NCBI GenBank assembly: GCA_029262595.1
Contig: JAJCZB010000011.1
Coordinates: forward strand, 1-64,000
Length of the DNA stretch: 64,000 nucleotides
From: Candidatus Babelota bacterium
GTDB taxonomy: Bacteria > Babelota > Babeliae > Babelales > Vermiphilaceae
Reading direction: 5' to 3'
The notes beneath the pieces were generated by a model that saw only the letters and a list, made by a program, of their open reading frames with translations, did not search any database and was not told where the DNA came from. Below, in pieces: positions 33,882 through 42,080 of this stretch. Each line of letters opens with the position of its first letter. The stretch's first letter is position 1. The translations under genes and the position numbers were made by a program.

Positions 33882-36602
33882 TTATTTTGAGACTTGGGCC
33901 CAATCCTTTCCTATTCGCGTAGTTACCACCAAAGGTACATTCCAATCTACTATCCGCTCAAGAGTATCTTTTGCCAGCGCTTCAACCTGCGTACTTACCT
34001 CTTTCGGAGCGGAAATAAGAAGTTCGTCATGAATTTGAAGAAGCATCTGAGATTGAGGAAATTCTTGCTTAAGTCGCTGCTCGAGCTGAATCATCCCTTG
34101 TTTCATAATTTCAGCAGCAGTCCCCTGTGCAACCGTATTAATCGCAATTCGCTTGGCTTCTTCATATAGGACTCTGTTTTTTTCATAAATCGCAGGTACG
34201 TATCGGCGACGCCCCCAATGGGTAGTAACATATCCATCGCGCTCAGCATCTGAAACGATTTTATCCATCCACTCACGAACCCCTGGGTATTGCGCAAAGT
34301 ACGTATCGATATATTGCTTTGCTTCTTTAAATGAAATACCCAAATCTTTTGAAAGGCCATAGGGAGTAAGCCCATACAAAATACTAAAGTTGATGCGCTT
34401 ACCAATTTGCCGTTGCGCGCTCGTTACCTGATCGAGTTGCACATCAAAAAGTCGCGCTGCCGTTTCGGCGTGAATATCATGCCCACTTTTAAACGCTTCA
34501 AGCAGTGCCGCATCTTGCGAAAGATACGCAAGCACACGTAGCTCAATCTGCGAATAATCGCCGGAGATAAATGCGTTACCTTCAATGGGCTGAAATGCTG
34601 CACGAATCGCAAGCCCCGGGCCAGATACCGGCACATTTTGCAAATTCGGATCAAAGCTTGAAAGGCGCCCCGTAGCCACACGCGTTTGATTAAACGTGGT
34701 ATGAATGCGCTTATCTTTGGGGTTAACGTAACTGGGCAACGCTTCTATATATGTGCTTTTTAATTTAAAGAGCTCGCGATATTTCAAAATTAATGCCGGC
34801 ACAGGATGTAATTGCGACAGCGCTTGCAGCACTTCGTGATCGGTTGAGTATCCCGTTCCTTTTGAGCTCTTTTTTTGCGGTGGTAATTTAAGATCATAAA
34901 AAAGCAGCTGCTCAACTTGTTTTGGAGAATTGAGATTAATTTTTTCATGTTTTTGCTCGAGCATTGCAATAATATCCGCCTCAATTTTTGCAAGCGCGTT
35001 ACCAACCTGCAAATCCAGCTTCATCAGCAATTCTTGATCTACTAAAATACCACGCCGCTCCATTTGATAGAGCACGTGCATGAGTGGCATTTCAATATTA
35101 TAAAAAAGCGATGCCATACCTTCTTTTTCAAGTTCTTTTTTGAAAATGCCATGCAGCTTAAATGTTTGATATGCATCGTTAGCCGAGTAATCAGTAGCAA
35201 GCGCAAGATGCACAAATGAAAAGTTTTTGAGCTTAGGCGCTTTGACTACTTCATCGAACGTAAGCATCTCCTCATCAAAATAAAACTGTGCCAAATGCTT
35301 CAGACCAATGCGCTGCCAATCTTTTGTTACAAGCGATGCGGCAATCAAAGTATCAAACGATACATTCGCCACTTCGATGCCATGCGAGGCCAAAACGTGC
35401 ATATCGAATTTTGCATTATGCATGTAGACCTGAATATTTTTATTTTCTAGCACCGGCTTGAGCGCTGCTTTAACTTCATCGTAAGAAAGTTGCTGCTCAA
35501 TCGTCTGATGGCCAAACGGAATATAATAGGCTACCGATTCATTTGTGCAGATCGAGATTCCCACCATGTTAGTCTGCAAAGGGCTCACGCTATCGCACTC
35601 TGTATCCAATGCGCACAGGCCCGCAGTTTCAATTTCTTGTACCACGCTTGCAAGCGCGATCGGCGTATTCACGCATTGAAAATTTTTCTGCTTAAGGGCT
35701 ACCAACTTTTGCTCAAACATCGCTTGGCGCTGCTCTTTAGTCGCGCCGAGCTCATCAAGTAAACTTTTAAGCTCTAATTTTTTAAATACCGGCTGCGCCT
35801 TAATCCAATTGCGCGCATCGAACTGAATATCTGCTTGCGTTACGTTCGTTGGTACGCGCTGCAGTAAAAAAAGCGTACGGCTTAAAAACGCATTATCGCG
35901 CCCTGCTTCCAGCGCATTCTTGGTGCGAGGTTTTTTCACTTCATCAAGGCGCTCATAGAGATCTTCTAGCGAATCAAACTGGGTTACTAATTCTTGCGCG
36001 CCTTTTTTTCCAATGCCACGCACACCCGGAATATTATCTGAAGCATCGCCAAGAAGTGAAAAAAAGAACGGAAGTTTTTCTACCGGAAAGCCAAGCTTAG
36101 TTTCAAGATCCTCTTTTGAAATAAGTTCATCTTTAAAAAAGTCATAGAGGTAGGCATTGGCTTGCGTAAGCGCTTGGCCCATATCTTTATCGGAAGTAAC
36201 GTAGACCATTTTTTTATCGCCATTGCCCTGCTCGCGCGCAAGCGAATACATCAAATCATCCGCTTCATATCCTGAGCGAGAAAGCTGATGCAACCCAATT
36301 AAATCTGCAAATTCTTGGATATGCACTTTTTGATCAAAGAGATCGCTTGGCGGCGCTTGGCGCGTCGCTTTATATTCCTCAAAAAGTTCATGGCGCGTTG
36401 TTGGGCCTTTGCTATCCCAAACAAGTGCAACGTATGATGGGCCAAATTTTTCAATCAAGCGTTTTATCATCCGGCAAAAAGTATACACCGCATTAACCGG
36501 CTCACCACGAGAGGTATGCAGCGGCCGTGTGCCATAATAAGCGCGGTATAAAAAGGAGGAGCCATCAATTAAAAAAACTGTTTTTTTTGGATCTAATTTC
36601 AT
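33882..36602 (-). CDS. polA: DNA polymerase I
   Basis: 906 residues with three domains. 5'-nuclease (1-290): FLIDGSSFLYRAYYG, VALVWDSKGPTTRHELFEEYKATR, LGDASDNIPGVRGIGKKGA. 3'-5' exonuclease (about 310-500): LDTECDS, YMHNAKFDMHVL and DYSANDAYQTFKL keep the acidic residues, so proofreading is probably active. Polymerase (500-906): SSFDPNLQNVPV, GDYSQIELRVLAYLSQD, RQIGKRINFSILYGLTPYGL and LQIHDELL. Roles are Okazaki fragment processing and repair. Upstream is an inverted repeat pair. Confidence 0.97.
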   Translation of the reverse strand: MKLDPKKTVFLIDGSSFLYRAYYGTRPLHTSRGEPVNAVYTFCRMIKRLIEKFGPSYVALVWDSKGPTTRHELFEEYKATRQAPPSDLFDQKVHIQEFADLIGLHQLSRSGYEADDLMYSLAREQGNGDKKMVYVTSDKDMGQALTQANAYLYDFFKDELISKEDLETKLGFPVEKLPFFFSLLGDASDNIPGVRGIGKKGAQELVTQFDSLEDLYERLDEVKKPRTKNALEAGRDNAFLSRTLFLLQRVPTNVTQADIQFDARNWIKAQPVFKKLELKSLLDELGATKEQRQAMFEQKLVALKQKNFQCVNTPIALASVVQEIETAGLCALDTECDSVSPLQTNMVGISICTNESVAYYIPFGHQTIEQQLSYDEVKAALKPVLENKNIQVYMHNAKFDMHVLASHGIEVANVSFDTLIAASLVTKDWQRIGLKHLAQFYFDEEMLTFDEVVKAPKLKNFSFVHLALATDYSANDAYQTFKLHGIFKKELEKEGMASLFYNIEMPLMHVLYQMERRGILVDQELLMKLDLQVGNALAKIEADIIAMLEQKHEKINLNSPKQVEQLLFYDLKLPPQKKSSKGTGYSTDHEVLQALSQLHPVPALILKYRELFKLKSTYIEALPSYVNPKDKRIHTTFNQTRVATGRLSSFDPNLQNVPVSGPGLAIRAAFQPIEGNAFISGDYSQIELRVLAYLSQDAALLEAFKSGHDIHAETAARLFDVQLDQVTSAQRQIGKRINFSILYGLTPYGLSKDLGISFKEAKQYIDTYFAQYPGVREWMDKIVSDAERDGYVTTHWGRRRYVPAIYEKNRVLYEEAKRIAINTVAQGTAAEIMKQGMIQLEQRLKQEFPQSQMLLQIHDELLISAPKEVSTQVEALAKDTLERIVDWNVPLVVTTRIGKDWAQVSK

Positions 36603-36629
36603 GCGATATGCGCCTTATGCATCTTTCAT

Positions 36630-36805
36630 CCGTTCGCCCTGAGCGTGTCGAAGGGTCTACAAATATTCAAAAAAATGCAACTTTGATTTGTAACAATTCA
36701 CGCTATCTTTTTCTTTTCATGACTTATACATTTGCCCGTTCATAACCCTTCGACACGCTCCCAGGCGTCGCTAATGCTATGCCGGACTATCGCAGGGCGA
36801 ACGAG
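36630..36805. repeat. Inverted pair of family A palindromes
   Basis: The left element is 36630-36656 (CCGTTCGCCCTGAGCGTG...). The right element, 36745-36805, is inverted and of the long form with the extra CCAGGCGTCGCTAATGC-type insert, as at 3992-4052. Together they occupy most of the 309-bp gap between polA and the next gene; nothing else is visible there. Confidence 0.85.
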
Positions 36806-36884
36806 AAGAAAATTATAACATCATAAGATAAAGTTTTTCTTTTTTCTTATATTTTCAGCATACCAGAATGGCCAAAAATAGAAA

Positions 36885-36906
36885 CCGGCAGCCAAAGGCT
36901 GCCGGC
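36885..36906 (-). terminator. Intrinsic terminator
   Basis: Perfect 9-bp stem CCGGCAGCC/GGCTGCCGG with loop AAA and a T-rich run on the minus strand. Follows the exported-protein gene at 36912-37973. Confidence 0.8.
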
Positions 36907-36911
36907 TTGGA

Positions 36912-37973
36912 TTATCTATTCAACCAGCGAACTTGACTACTCTCAATACAGTACGGGGCAAGCACTACTGTCGTTGAATCAGCTCCCGGCGGATTATACA
37001 CCTGGTCCGCTTGGTCCTGCAGGTTACGTTTTTTCTCATTCCATATATCTTGTGCATTTGGGCCTCTCCATCTGCCCTCTTTTACCAAAATTGGTACAAT
37101 CGTATATCGGGTGCCATCAGCATCATTAACTAGTACGCGCTCTTTTGCAACCTCAAACGTACCCGATTCAAGGCGCTGCTCTAGCTCAACATGCTTATTG
37201 GTCATGCAGCGCTTAAAGTATGCAATGGCTGCATTATCGTCCGCATAATCTCCCACCGCAACTCCATTTGCTTGCTGCAATTCTTGCACAAGAGCTTGCA
37301 AATATCGCTCCATTGCCTGAGTGCGAGTATCAACAGCGCCAATGCGTGCATCTGGCGCAGCTGCCCCAGCAGCAGCTGTACCAGGCGATCCTTCAACTTC
37401 CGCCCCGACGCCTCTAACCTGACCCTGCAACGTCTGCAATAGCGCCGTCTCTGCAGCATGATCAGCTGCTCGTTTAGCTTCATGTGCCGCCATCTGATCC
37501 AAATTTTTTTGTTGGCGATCACCCAAATATTTTAGCCCTCCCAAAAATCCTACTGCGGGAATTCCATACCAAAATCCATAGTACGCCGTATTTATAACTG
37601 CGCGTCGCACCATGCGTTTGCATTCTTTACTACGCACATACTGAATCGTATTAGGGCCAACAGCTAATGCGCCGTTAACGCTTGATCGTGCACTCTTTCG
37701 TGCATTGCGCGCAAAGCGCTTGAGCAAAACTTTCCATCGAGCAGGCTTGCGATCGGAAGCAAGTACTGCGTGTTGATCTGCAAATGGATTGGAAACTGCA
37801 ACAGATGGAATTGATGGTAATGCCATTGAAACTTGCGGAATGTGCGGAATTTTTGGAATAAGCTTTGACCAATTAAATTTTCGTCTTTGTGATTTTTTAG
37901 GTGCACCATGAGCAGAAAAAACAGTTACAACAGAGAATCCGATTAACATACAAAACAGCATACGCTTTTTCAT
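36912..37973 (-). CDS. Exported protein with internal hydrophobic segment and coiled coil
   Basis: 353 residues. Signal peptide MKKRMLFCMLIGFSVVTVFSAHGA; a basic region (residues 25-130); one short hydrophobic stretch (AYYGFWYGIPAVGFLGGLKYL, about residues 132-153); a helical Ala/Glu/Gln region with a Gly/Ala linker; then a mixed C-terminal domain (ERVLVNDADGTRYTIVPILVKE). The layout suggests a membrane-attached periplasmic protein. GGAGGCCTTC precedes the ATG. No family recognised. Confidence 0.6.
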   Translation of the reverse strand: MKKRMLFCMLIGFSVVTVFSAHGAPKKSQRRKFNWSKLIPKIPHIPQVSMALPSIPSVAVSNPFADQHAVLASDRKPARWKVLLKRFARNARKSARSSVNGALAVGPNTIQYVRSKECKRMVRRAVINTAYYGFWYGIPAVGFLGGLKYLGDRQQKNLDQMAAHEAKRAADHAAETALLQTLQGQVRGVGAEVEGSPGTAAAGAAAPDARIGAVDTRTQAMERYLQALVQELQQANGVAVGDYADDNAAIAYFKRCMTNKHVELEQRLESGTFEVAKERVLVNDADGTRYTIVPILVKEGRWRGPNAQDIWNEKKRNLQDQADQVYNPPGADSTTVVLAPYCIESSQVRWLNR

Positions 37974-38084
37974 GAAGGCCTCCGCACAAATTTAAATACT
38001 GCAATACTATTGAAGAATATGTTGGAGTACTTTACCATAAGTACATTGTTTTGCACAAAATTATATGATTCTTACTGAGACAGA

Positions 38085-40046
38085 ATGTACATACGAGTCC
38101 AATTATTAACCGGCTATCGAGAATATTTATGGTACAGTTGCCCCCGTGCCTGGGACAACAAATCCTTGATTGGATCGTTAGTTCGCGTGCCATTGCGCAA
38201 GCAAAACGTGCCCGCCCTGATACTTGCAAAACAACACGCAAAACCAGACGTACCATTCGAGCTACGCGATGCGGTTGGCCTCGAGCCGGTGCCTGATGAT
38301 CCACACTACTATCGTTTTATTTCAATGCTCAGCACGTATTATCAAATTAATGCAACCGTTTTAATTAAGCGCATCAAACAGTTTCTCTTTCAAAAAGAAG
38401 TCAAAGCGCACATAGATGATGCGCGCAGCGATGAGCCGCTGCCAGACGTGAAATTAACGCCGGAACAAAAAACAATCGTTGATGCGCTCATGCCAACCAT
38501 CACGCAACCCCGCTTTGCGCCAACAGTACTGCATGGAGTTACCGGATCGGGAAAAACCGAAATTTATAAAGAGCTGATTAAGGCTGCATACGCGCACAAA
38601 AAGAACGCGCTTTTTTTACTTCCGGAAGTTACGCTTTCGCTCGCTTTTGAAAAGCGATTACAAAAAGAGTTGCCCAATATTCCCATCATTGGCTTTCACT
38701 CAGCCGCATCGCCCAAACAAAAAAAACAAGTATGGCAAATGCTGCTTGATAAAAAACCGGTCGTAATTGTTGGCGTGCATTTGCCCGCATTGCTTCCAAT
38801 ACCAAATCTCGGCGTGATCATCGTTGATGAAGAGCACGACGTTGGATATCAGGAAAAAAAACATCCTAAAATTAATAGTAAAGAGGCTGCGCTTATGCGC
38901 GCAAAGCAGATTGGTATTCCGATTATACTCGGATCAGCAACGCCATCGCTTGCATCATTGCATAACGTAAAAGAAAAAAAATGGCAGTTTTTCCAGCTGC
39001 TCAAGCGATTTGCCGGATCGTTTCCCACCGTGAAAACAGTGTTACTCAATGATAAAAAACAGCGCAAAAATTTCTGGATCAGTACCGATTTATATAAAGC
39101 GATTGGCGATCGCATTGAAAAAAAAGAACAAACGATCATTTTTTTAAATCGCCGCGGGCATAGTTTTTTTGTGCAATGCAAGCCGTGCGCAAACATTCTC
39201 ATGTGCCCATCCTGCTCGGTAAGCTTAACGCTGCATAGCGACAACATTTTACGGTGCCACTATTGCGATTATAGTTTGGCATATCCAAACGAATGCCCTT
39301 CATGCCGAGAAAATGAATTCATTAATAAAGGAATTGGCACGCAACAGGTAGTAACTATTTTGCAAAAACTTTTTCCATCGGCACGTATTGCACGCGCAGA
39401 TTTGGATACGACTAAAAAGAAAAAAGAATGGCATGAAACAGTGCAAGGCATGCATGATGGCACAATCGACATTTTGATTGGTACGCAAACCATTACCAAG
39501 GGCTATCACTTTCCGAAAGTTACGCTCGTTGGCATCTTATGGGCTGATTTGAATTTGCATTTTCCGCGATATAATGCAGCTGAGACTACTTTGCAACAAC
39601 TCATTCAAGTAGCCGGACGCGCAGGAAGGCAATCTGAGGAAAGTTTAGTAATCGTGCAAGCAATGGATGATCATCCGGTGTTTTCATTTTTAAAAGAAGA
39701 GACGTATTTGCAGTTTTATAAAGACGAATTGCAAACGCGCGAGCTGCTTTCATATCCTCCGTGCAAGCGCTTGGTAGAACTAGAGATTAAACACACCAAT
39801 GAAGCGTCACTGCATCACGATGCGCAACTCATTGCCGCAGCACTCGATACGATTATTACGCGCAGCGATTTGAAAATTCAACTTCTTGGCCCCGCGCTAC
39901 CACCGGTTCATAAAGTAAAAAATTGGCATTATCGATTGATCTATTTAAAAGCGGATACGATGACGGAACTTTTGGATGTGTATCAAGCGCTTGCTTCAGT
40001 ACGTATCACGAGCTTGGTATCCTTTAATCCAAATCCATTGGGATAA
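38085..40046 (+). CDS. priA: Primosomal protein N' (PriA helicase)
   Basis: Restarts stalled replication forks. 653 residues, shorter than the typical 730, mainly in the N-terminal DNA-binding region, which still starts like PriA (YIRVQLLTGYREYLWYSC). Walker A LHGVTGSGKTEIY, the DEEH box IIVDEEHDVGYQ, and zinc-binding cysteines in CKPCANILMCPSCSVSL and CHYCDYSLAYPNECPSC are present. Helicase C region: ARADLDTTKKKKEWHE, ILIGTQTITKGYHFP, QVAGRAGRQ. A bidirectional terminator follows. Confidence 0.95.
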   Translation: MYIRVQLLTGYREYLWYSCPRAWDNKSLIGSLVRVPLRKQNVPALILAKQHAKPDVPFELRDAVGLEPVPDDPHYYRFISMLSTYYQINATVLIKRIKQFLFQKEVKAHIDDARSDEPLPDVKLTPEQKTIVDALMPTITQPRFAPTVLHGVTGSGKTEIYKELIKAAYAHKKNALFLLPEVTLSLAFEKRLQKELPNIPIIGFHSAASPKQKKQVWQMLLDKKPVVIVGVHLPALLPIPNLGVIIVDEEHDVGYQEKKHPKINSKEAALMRAKQIGIPIILGSATPSLASLHNVKEKKWQFFQLLKRFAGSFPTVKTVLLNDKKQRKNFWISTDLYKAIGDRIEKKEQTIIFLNRRGHSFFVQCKPCANILMCPSCSVSLTLHSDNILRCHYCDYSLAYPNECPSCRENEFINKGIGTQQVVTILQKLFPSARIARADLDTTKKKKEWHETVQGMHDGTIDILIGTQTITKGYHFPKVTLVGILWADLNLHFPRYNAAETTLQQLIQVAGRAGRQSEESLVIVQAMDDHPVFSFLKEETYLQFYKDELQTRELLSYPPCKRLVELEIKHTNEASLHHDAQLIAAALDTIITRSDLKIQLLGPALPPVHKVKNWHYRLIYLKADTMTELLDVYQALASVRITSLVSFNPNPLG

Positions 40047-40085
40047 AAAAGAGCGGAGATTTCTCCCCGCTCGTAGCTCTTTTTA
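40045..40085. terminator. Bidirectional intrinsic terminator after priA
   Basis: AAAAAGAGCGG...CCGCTC, with an alternative outer pairing to GCTCTTTTT. It lies between the convergent priA and the gene at 40100. Confidence 0.75.
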
Positions 40086-40099
40086 GACTTATTTGGAGG

Positions 40100-40660
40100 C
40101 TATGCGCCGCCCATGTGCTCATCGCCTCCGCCGGATGCCCCTGCCTCGGCTGGCGGATCATATTGATCCAAAAGTGCCCCCAAAGCAGTCTCTTCTCCTG
40201 CCTCATATGGAGGACTCGCTTGCGGATGAGATCCATAAAATTGAATAATTGCTCGGGCAGTGGCTTGACTTGCTGCAGTTTGCGCCTGAATAAGTGCGCG
40301 GACTGCAGCATCGCCCTTCTCTTCTTTCACTCGTGCTAACAACTGTGAAACTAATGCTTGGCGTGCATCTGCAAATTGAGGACCGTCTTCAACAATATGT
40401 GAATGCTTTACAAGCAATTCATGCAAAGGCGTTTTTCCGCCCCATGGCTTGCCATCATCATCTATCTCTTGCCTTGAAGCGCTTGTAATATCTGCAGCGG
40501 CTTTCACCCGATGCTCAAGTGCCTGAAAAATTGGAAGTTCTACCAGGCGCGGCACCCCGTACGTGAGATGATCTGCCAATGTTTGCTCTGCTGCTGCACC
40601 ATCCATTTTCATACCACCCAACAATCCAACGGCAAGTAACACGAAAAAAATGCGTTTCAT
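40100..40660 (-). CDS. Exported ankyrin-like protein
   Basis: 186 residues from the ATG at 40660; GGAGGAAAAT precedes it. Signal peptide MKRIFFVLLAVGLLGG. Residues 65-100 include GGKTPLHELLVKHSHI, which matches the start of an ankyrin repeat (G-TPLH-A), followed by a helical region and a Gly-rich tail. Only one repeat is clear. Such proteins in host-associated bacteria may contact host proteins, which is inference here. Confidence 0.6.
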   Translation of the reverse strand: MKRIFFVLLAVGLLGGMKMDGAAAEQTLADHLTYGVPRLVELPIFQALEHRVKAAADITSASRQEIDDDGKPWGGKTPLHELLVKHSHIVEDGPQFADARQALVSQLLARVKEEKGDAAVRALIQAQTAASQATARAIIQFYGSHPQASPPYEAGEETALGALLDQYDPPAEAGASGGGDEHMGGA

Positions 40661-40696
40661 ATTTTCCTCCAAGAATAAGTGAATAATATTTCAAAC

Positions 40697-40726
40697 CAAA
40701 AAGAGCGGGACTGCTCCCGCTCTTTA
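40697..40726 (-). terminator. Intrinsic terminator
   Basis: Stem AAGAGCGGGA/TCCCGCTCTT with loop CTGC. Follows the Cys-rich protein gene. Confidence 0.85.
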
Positions 40727-40758
40727 TATCGTCTACTATACGCCTGATTTTTAATTTC

Positions 40759-41088
40759 TCAAGCGGCTGCTTGCTGATCCGCGCCTTTTTCACATGTGTT
40801 CTTAGAACACTCTGCTGCACATACTGTCATAGATCTTCCGCATACACCGCCACATCCACCATATCTATCATCCTTTTCGCCGGATTTGGTGCATACTCCT
40901 CCGCAGCCATCACCATCATTACGCGCCACCTTATCACATGGGCAGGTATCGTGAGTTTTTAAACAATCGCAGCCTTCACCACATTTACATACTGCTTGTT
41001 CAGCTGCTGGAGAACTTGCTGGAAGATCAGTTGCGAGTGCTGATCCCGATGCTAAAAGCAATAGTGAGAAAAAAAGTTCTTTTTTCAT
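40759..41088 (-). CDS. Small exported Cys-rich protein
   Basis: 109 residues with signal peptide MKKELFFSLLLLASGSALA. The mature 85 residues hold about fourteen cysteines in closely spaced groups: CKCGEGCDCLKTHDTCPC, two CGGVC motifs, and CAAECSKNTC. The first group recalls metal-thiolate proteins (Cys-x-Cys); the second could be disulfide-bonded. Whether it binds metal or is a disulfide-knotted secreted peptide cannot be decided. It has its own terminator. Confidence 0.65.
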   Translation of the reverse strand: MKKELFFSLLLLASGSALATDLPASSPAAEQAVCKCGEGCDCLKTHDTCPCDKVARNDGDGCGGVCTKSGEKDDRYGGCGGVCGRSMTVCAAECSKNTCEKGADQQAAA

Positions 41089-41163
41089 TACGATCCTTGA
41101 TTAGAGATTATGTTTTTAAGCTGTGGCATTGTAGCAAGGAGATGCCGTTTATGCAAAAGGATG

Positions 41164-41354
41164 TATCCTTCGATACAATTTTTCGCACACGCTCAAAACC
41201 ACTCAGAATGAGCGAAAAAAAATAATTTTGTCTCAAAAGTAAATTTCTGATCCTGCAAAATTTTTGTTAGAAAAACGATACTTAAAAAACAAAAAATTAT
41301 TCCCCCGCTCATCCTGAGTGTTTGCGAATATATGAGCAAAAGTATCGAAGGATA
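41164..41354. repeat. Inverted pair of family B palindromes
   Basis: The left arm is 41164-41214 (TATCCTTCGATACAATTT...CACTCAGAATGAGCG). The right arm, inverted, is 41304-41354 (CCCGCTCATCCTGAGTG...GTATCGAAGGATA). They occupy the gap between the Cys-rich protein gene and orn. Confidence 0.88.
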
Positions 41355-41356
41355 CC

Positions 41357-41899
41357 TTACACAAAAAAGTGCTGCCGATAGTGCTTAAGCTCAGCAATCG
41401 ATTCACGAATATCATCCAACGCGCGATGCGTCTCGCGTTTATTAAACTGAGCTTCCGGATCATTCGGATACCAGCGATTCACAATCTCTTTAATACTCGT
41501 TACATCGATCATGCGATAATGCAAAAGTTCTACAATGCGCGGCATATGCACTGCTAAAAATCCTCGATCCGTCCAAATTGAATTGCCGCACAACACCGAT
41601 GCAGAAAGCGTGCAATGTTTTTTAATAAAAGCGACCGTTTGATCTTCTGCTTGCTTGAGTGATGTATCCGATGCACGCACTTTTTCAATTAATCCTGAAG
41701 CCATATGCAATGCTTTTACTTCATCACTCATCCTATTTAAATACTTTTCATCACACTGCACAACTATCGACGGCCCCTCCTCAATAAGCGTCAAATTATT
41801 ATCAGTGATGATGGTTGCAATTTCTAAAATCTGATCTGTGCGCGGGTTGAGCCCGGTCATTTCTAAGTCGATCCAAATAAGGCGAGATTCACGTTCCAT
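41357..41899 (-). CDS. orn: Oligoribonuclease
   Basis: Degrades 2-5 nt RNA fragments and linear c-di-GMP products to nucleotides. 180 residues from the ATG at 41899, which AAAGGTATT precedes. DEDDh exonuclease: Asp11 and Glu13 in WIDLEMTGL, ILEIATIITD, CGNSIWTDRGFL, YRMIDVTSIKE and THRALDDIRESI with the late His and Asp. Length and motifs are normal. It stops 3 bp from a family B repeat. Confidence 0.96.
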   Translation of the reverse strand: MERESRLIWIDLEMTGLNPRTDQILEIATIITDNNLTLIEEGPSIVVQCDEKYLNRMSDEVKALHMASGLIEKVRASDTSLKQAEDQTVAFIKKHCTLSASVLCGNSIWTDRGFLAVHMPRIVELLHYRMIDVTSIKEIVNRWYPNDPEAQFNKRETHRALDDIRESIAELKHYRQHFFV

Positions 41900-42080
41900 A
41901 GTAATACCTTTATCATAAGTGAGCATTGTCTTGTTGTATCATACGCACATTCAATTGCAATGAAAACGCACAGTATAGCATTCTTCCATTCGTTTCTCTT
42001 TACCTAAAAGCAACAAATTATTAGTCTAGTGTTCATCTGATCAGTGCACAAAAAAAGCGCAACGAAAAGAAGGAATATAG

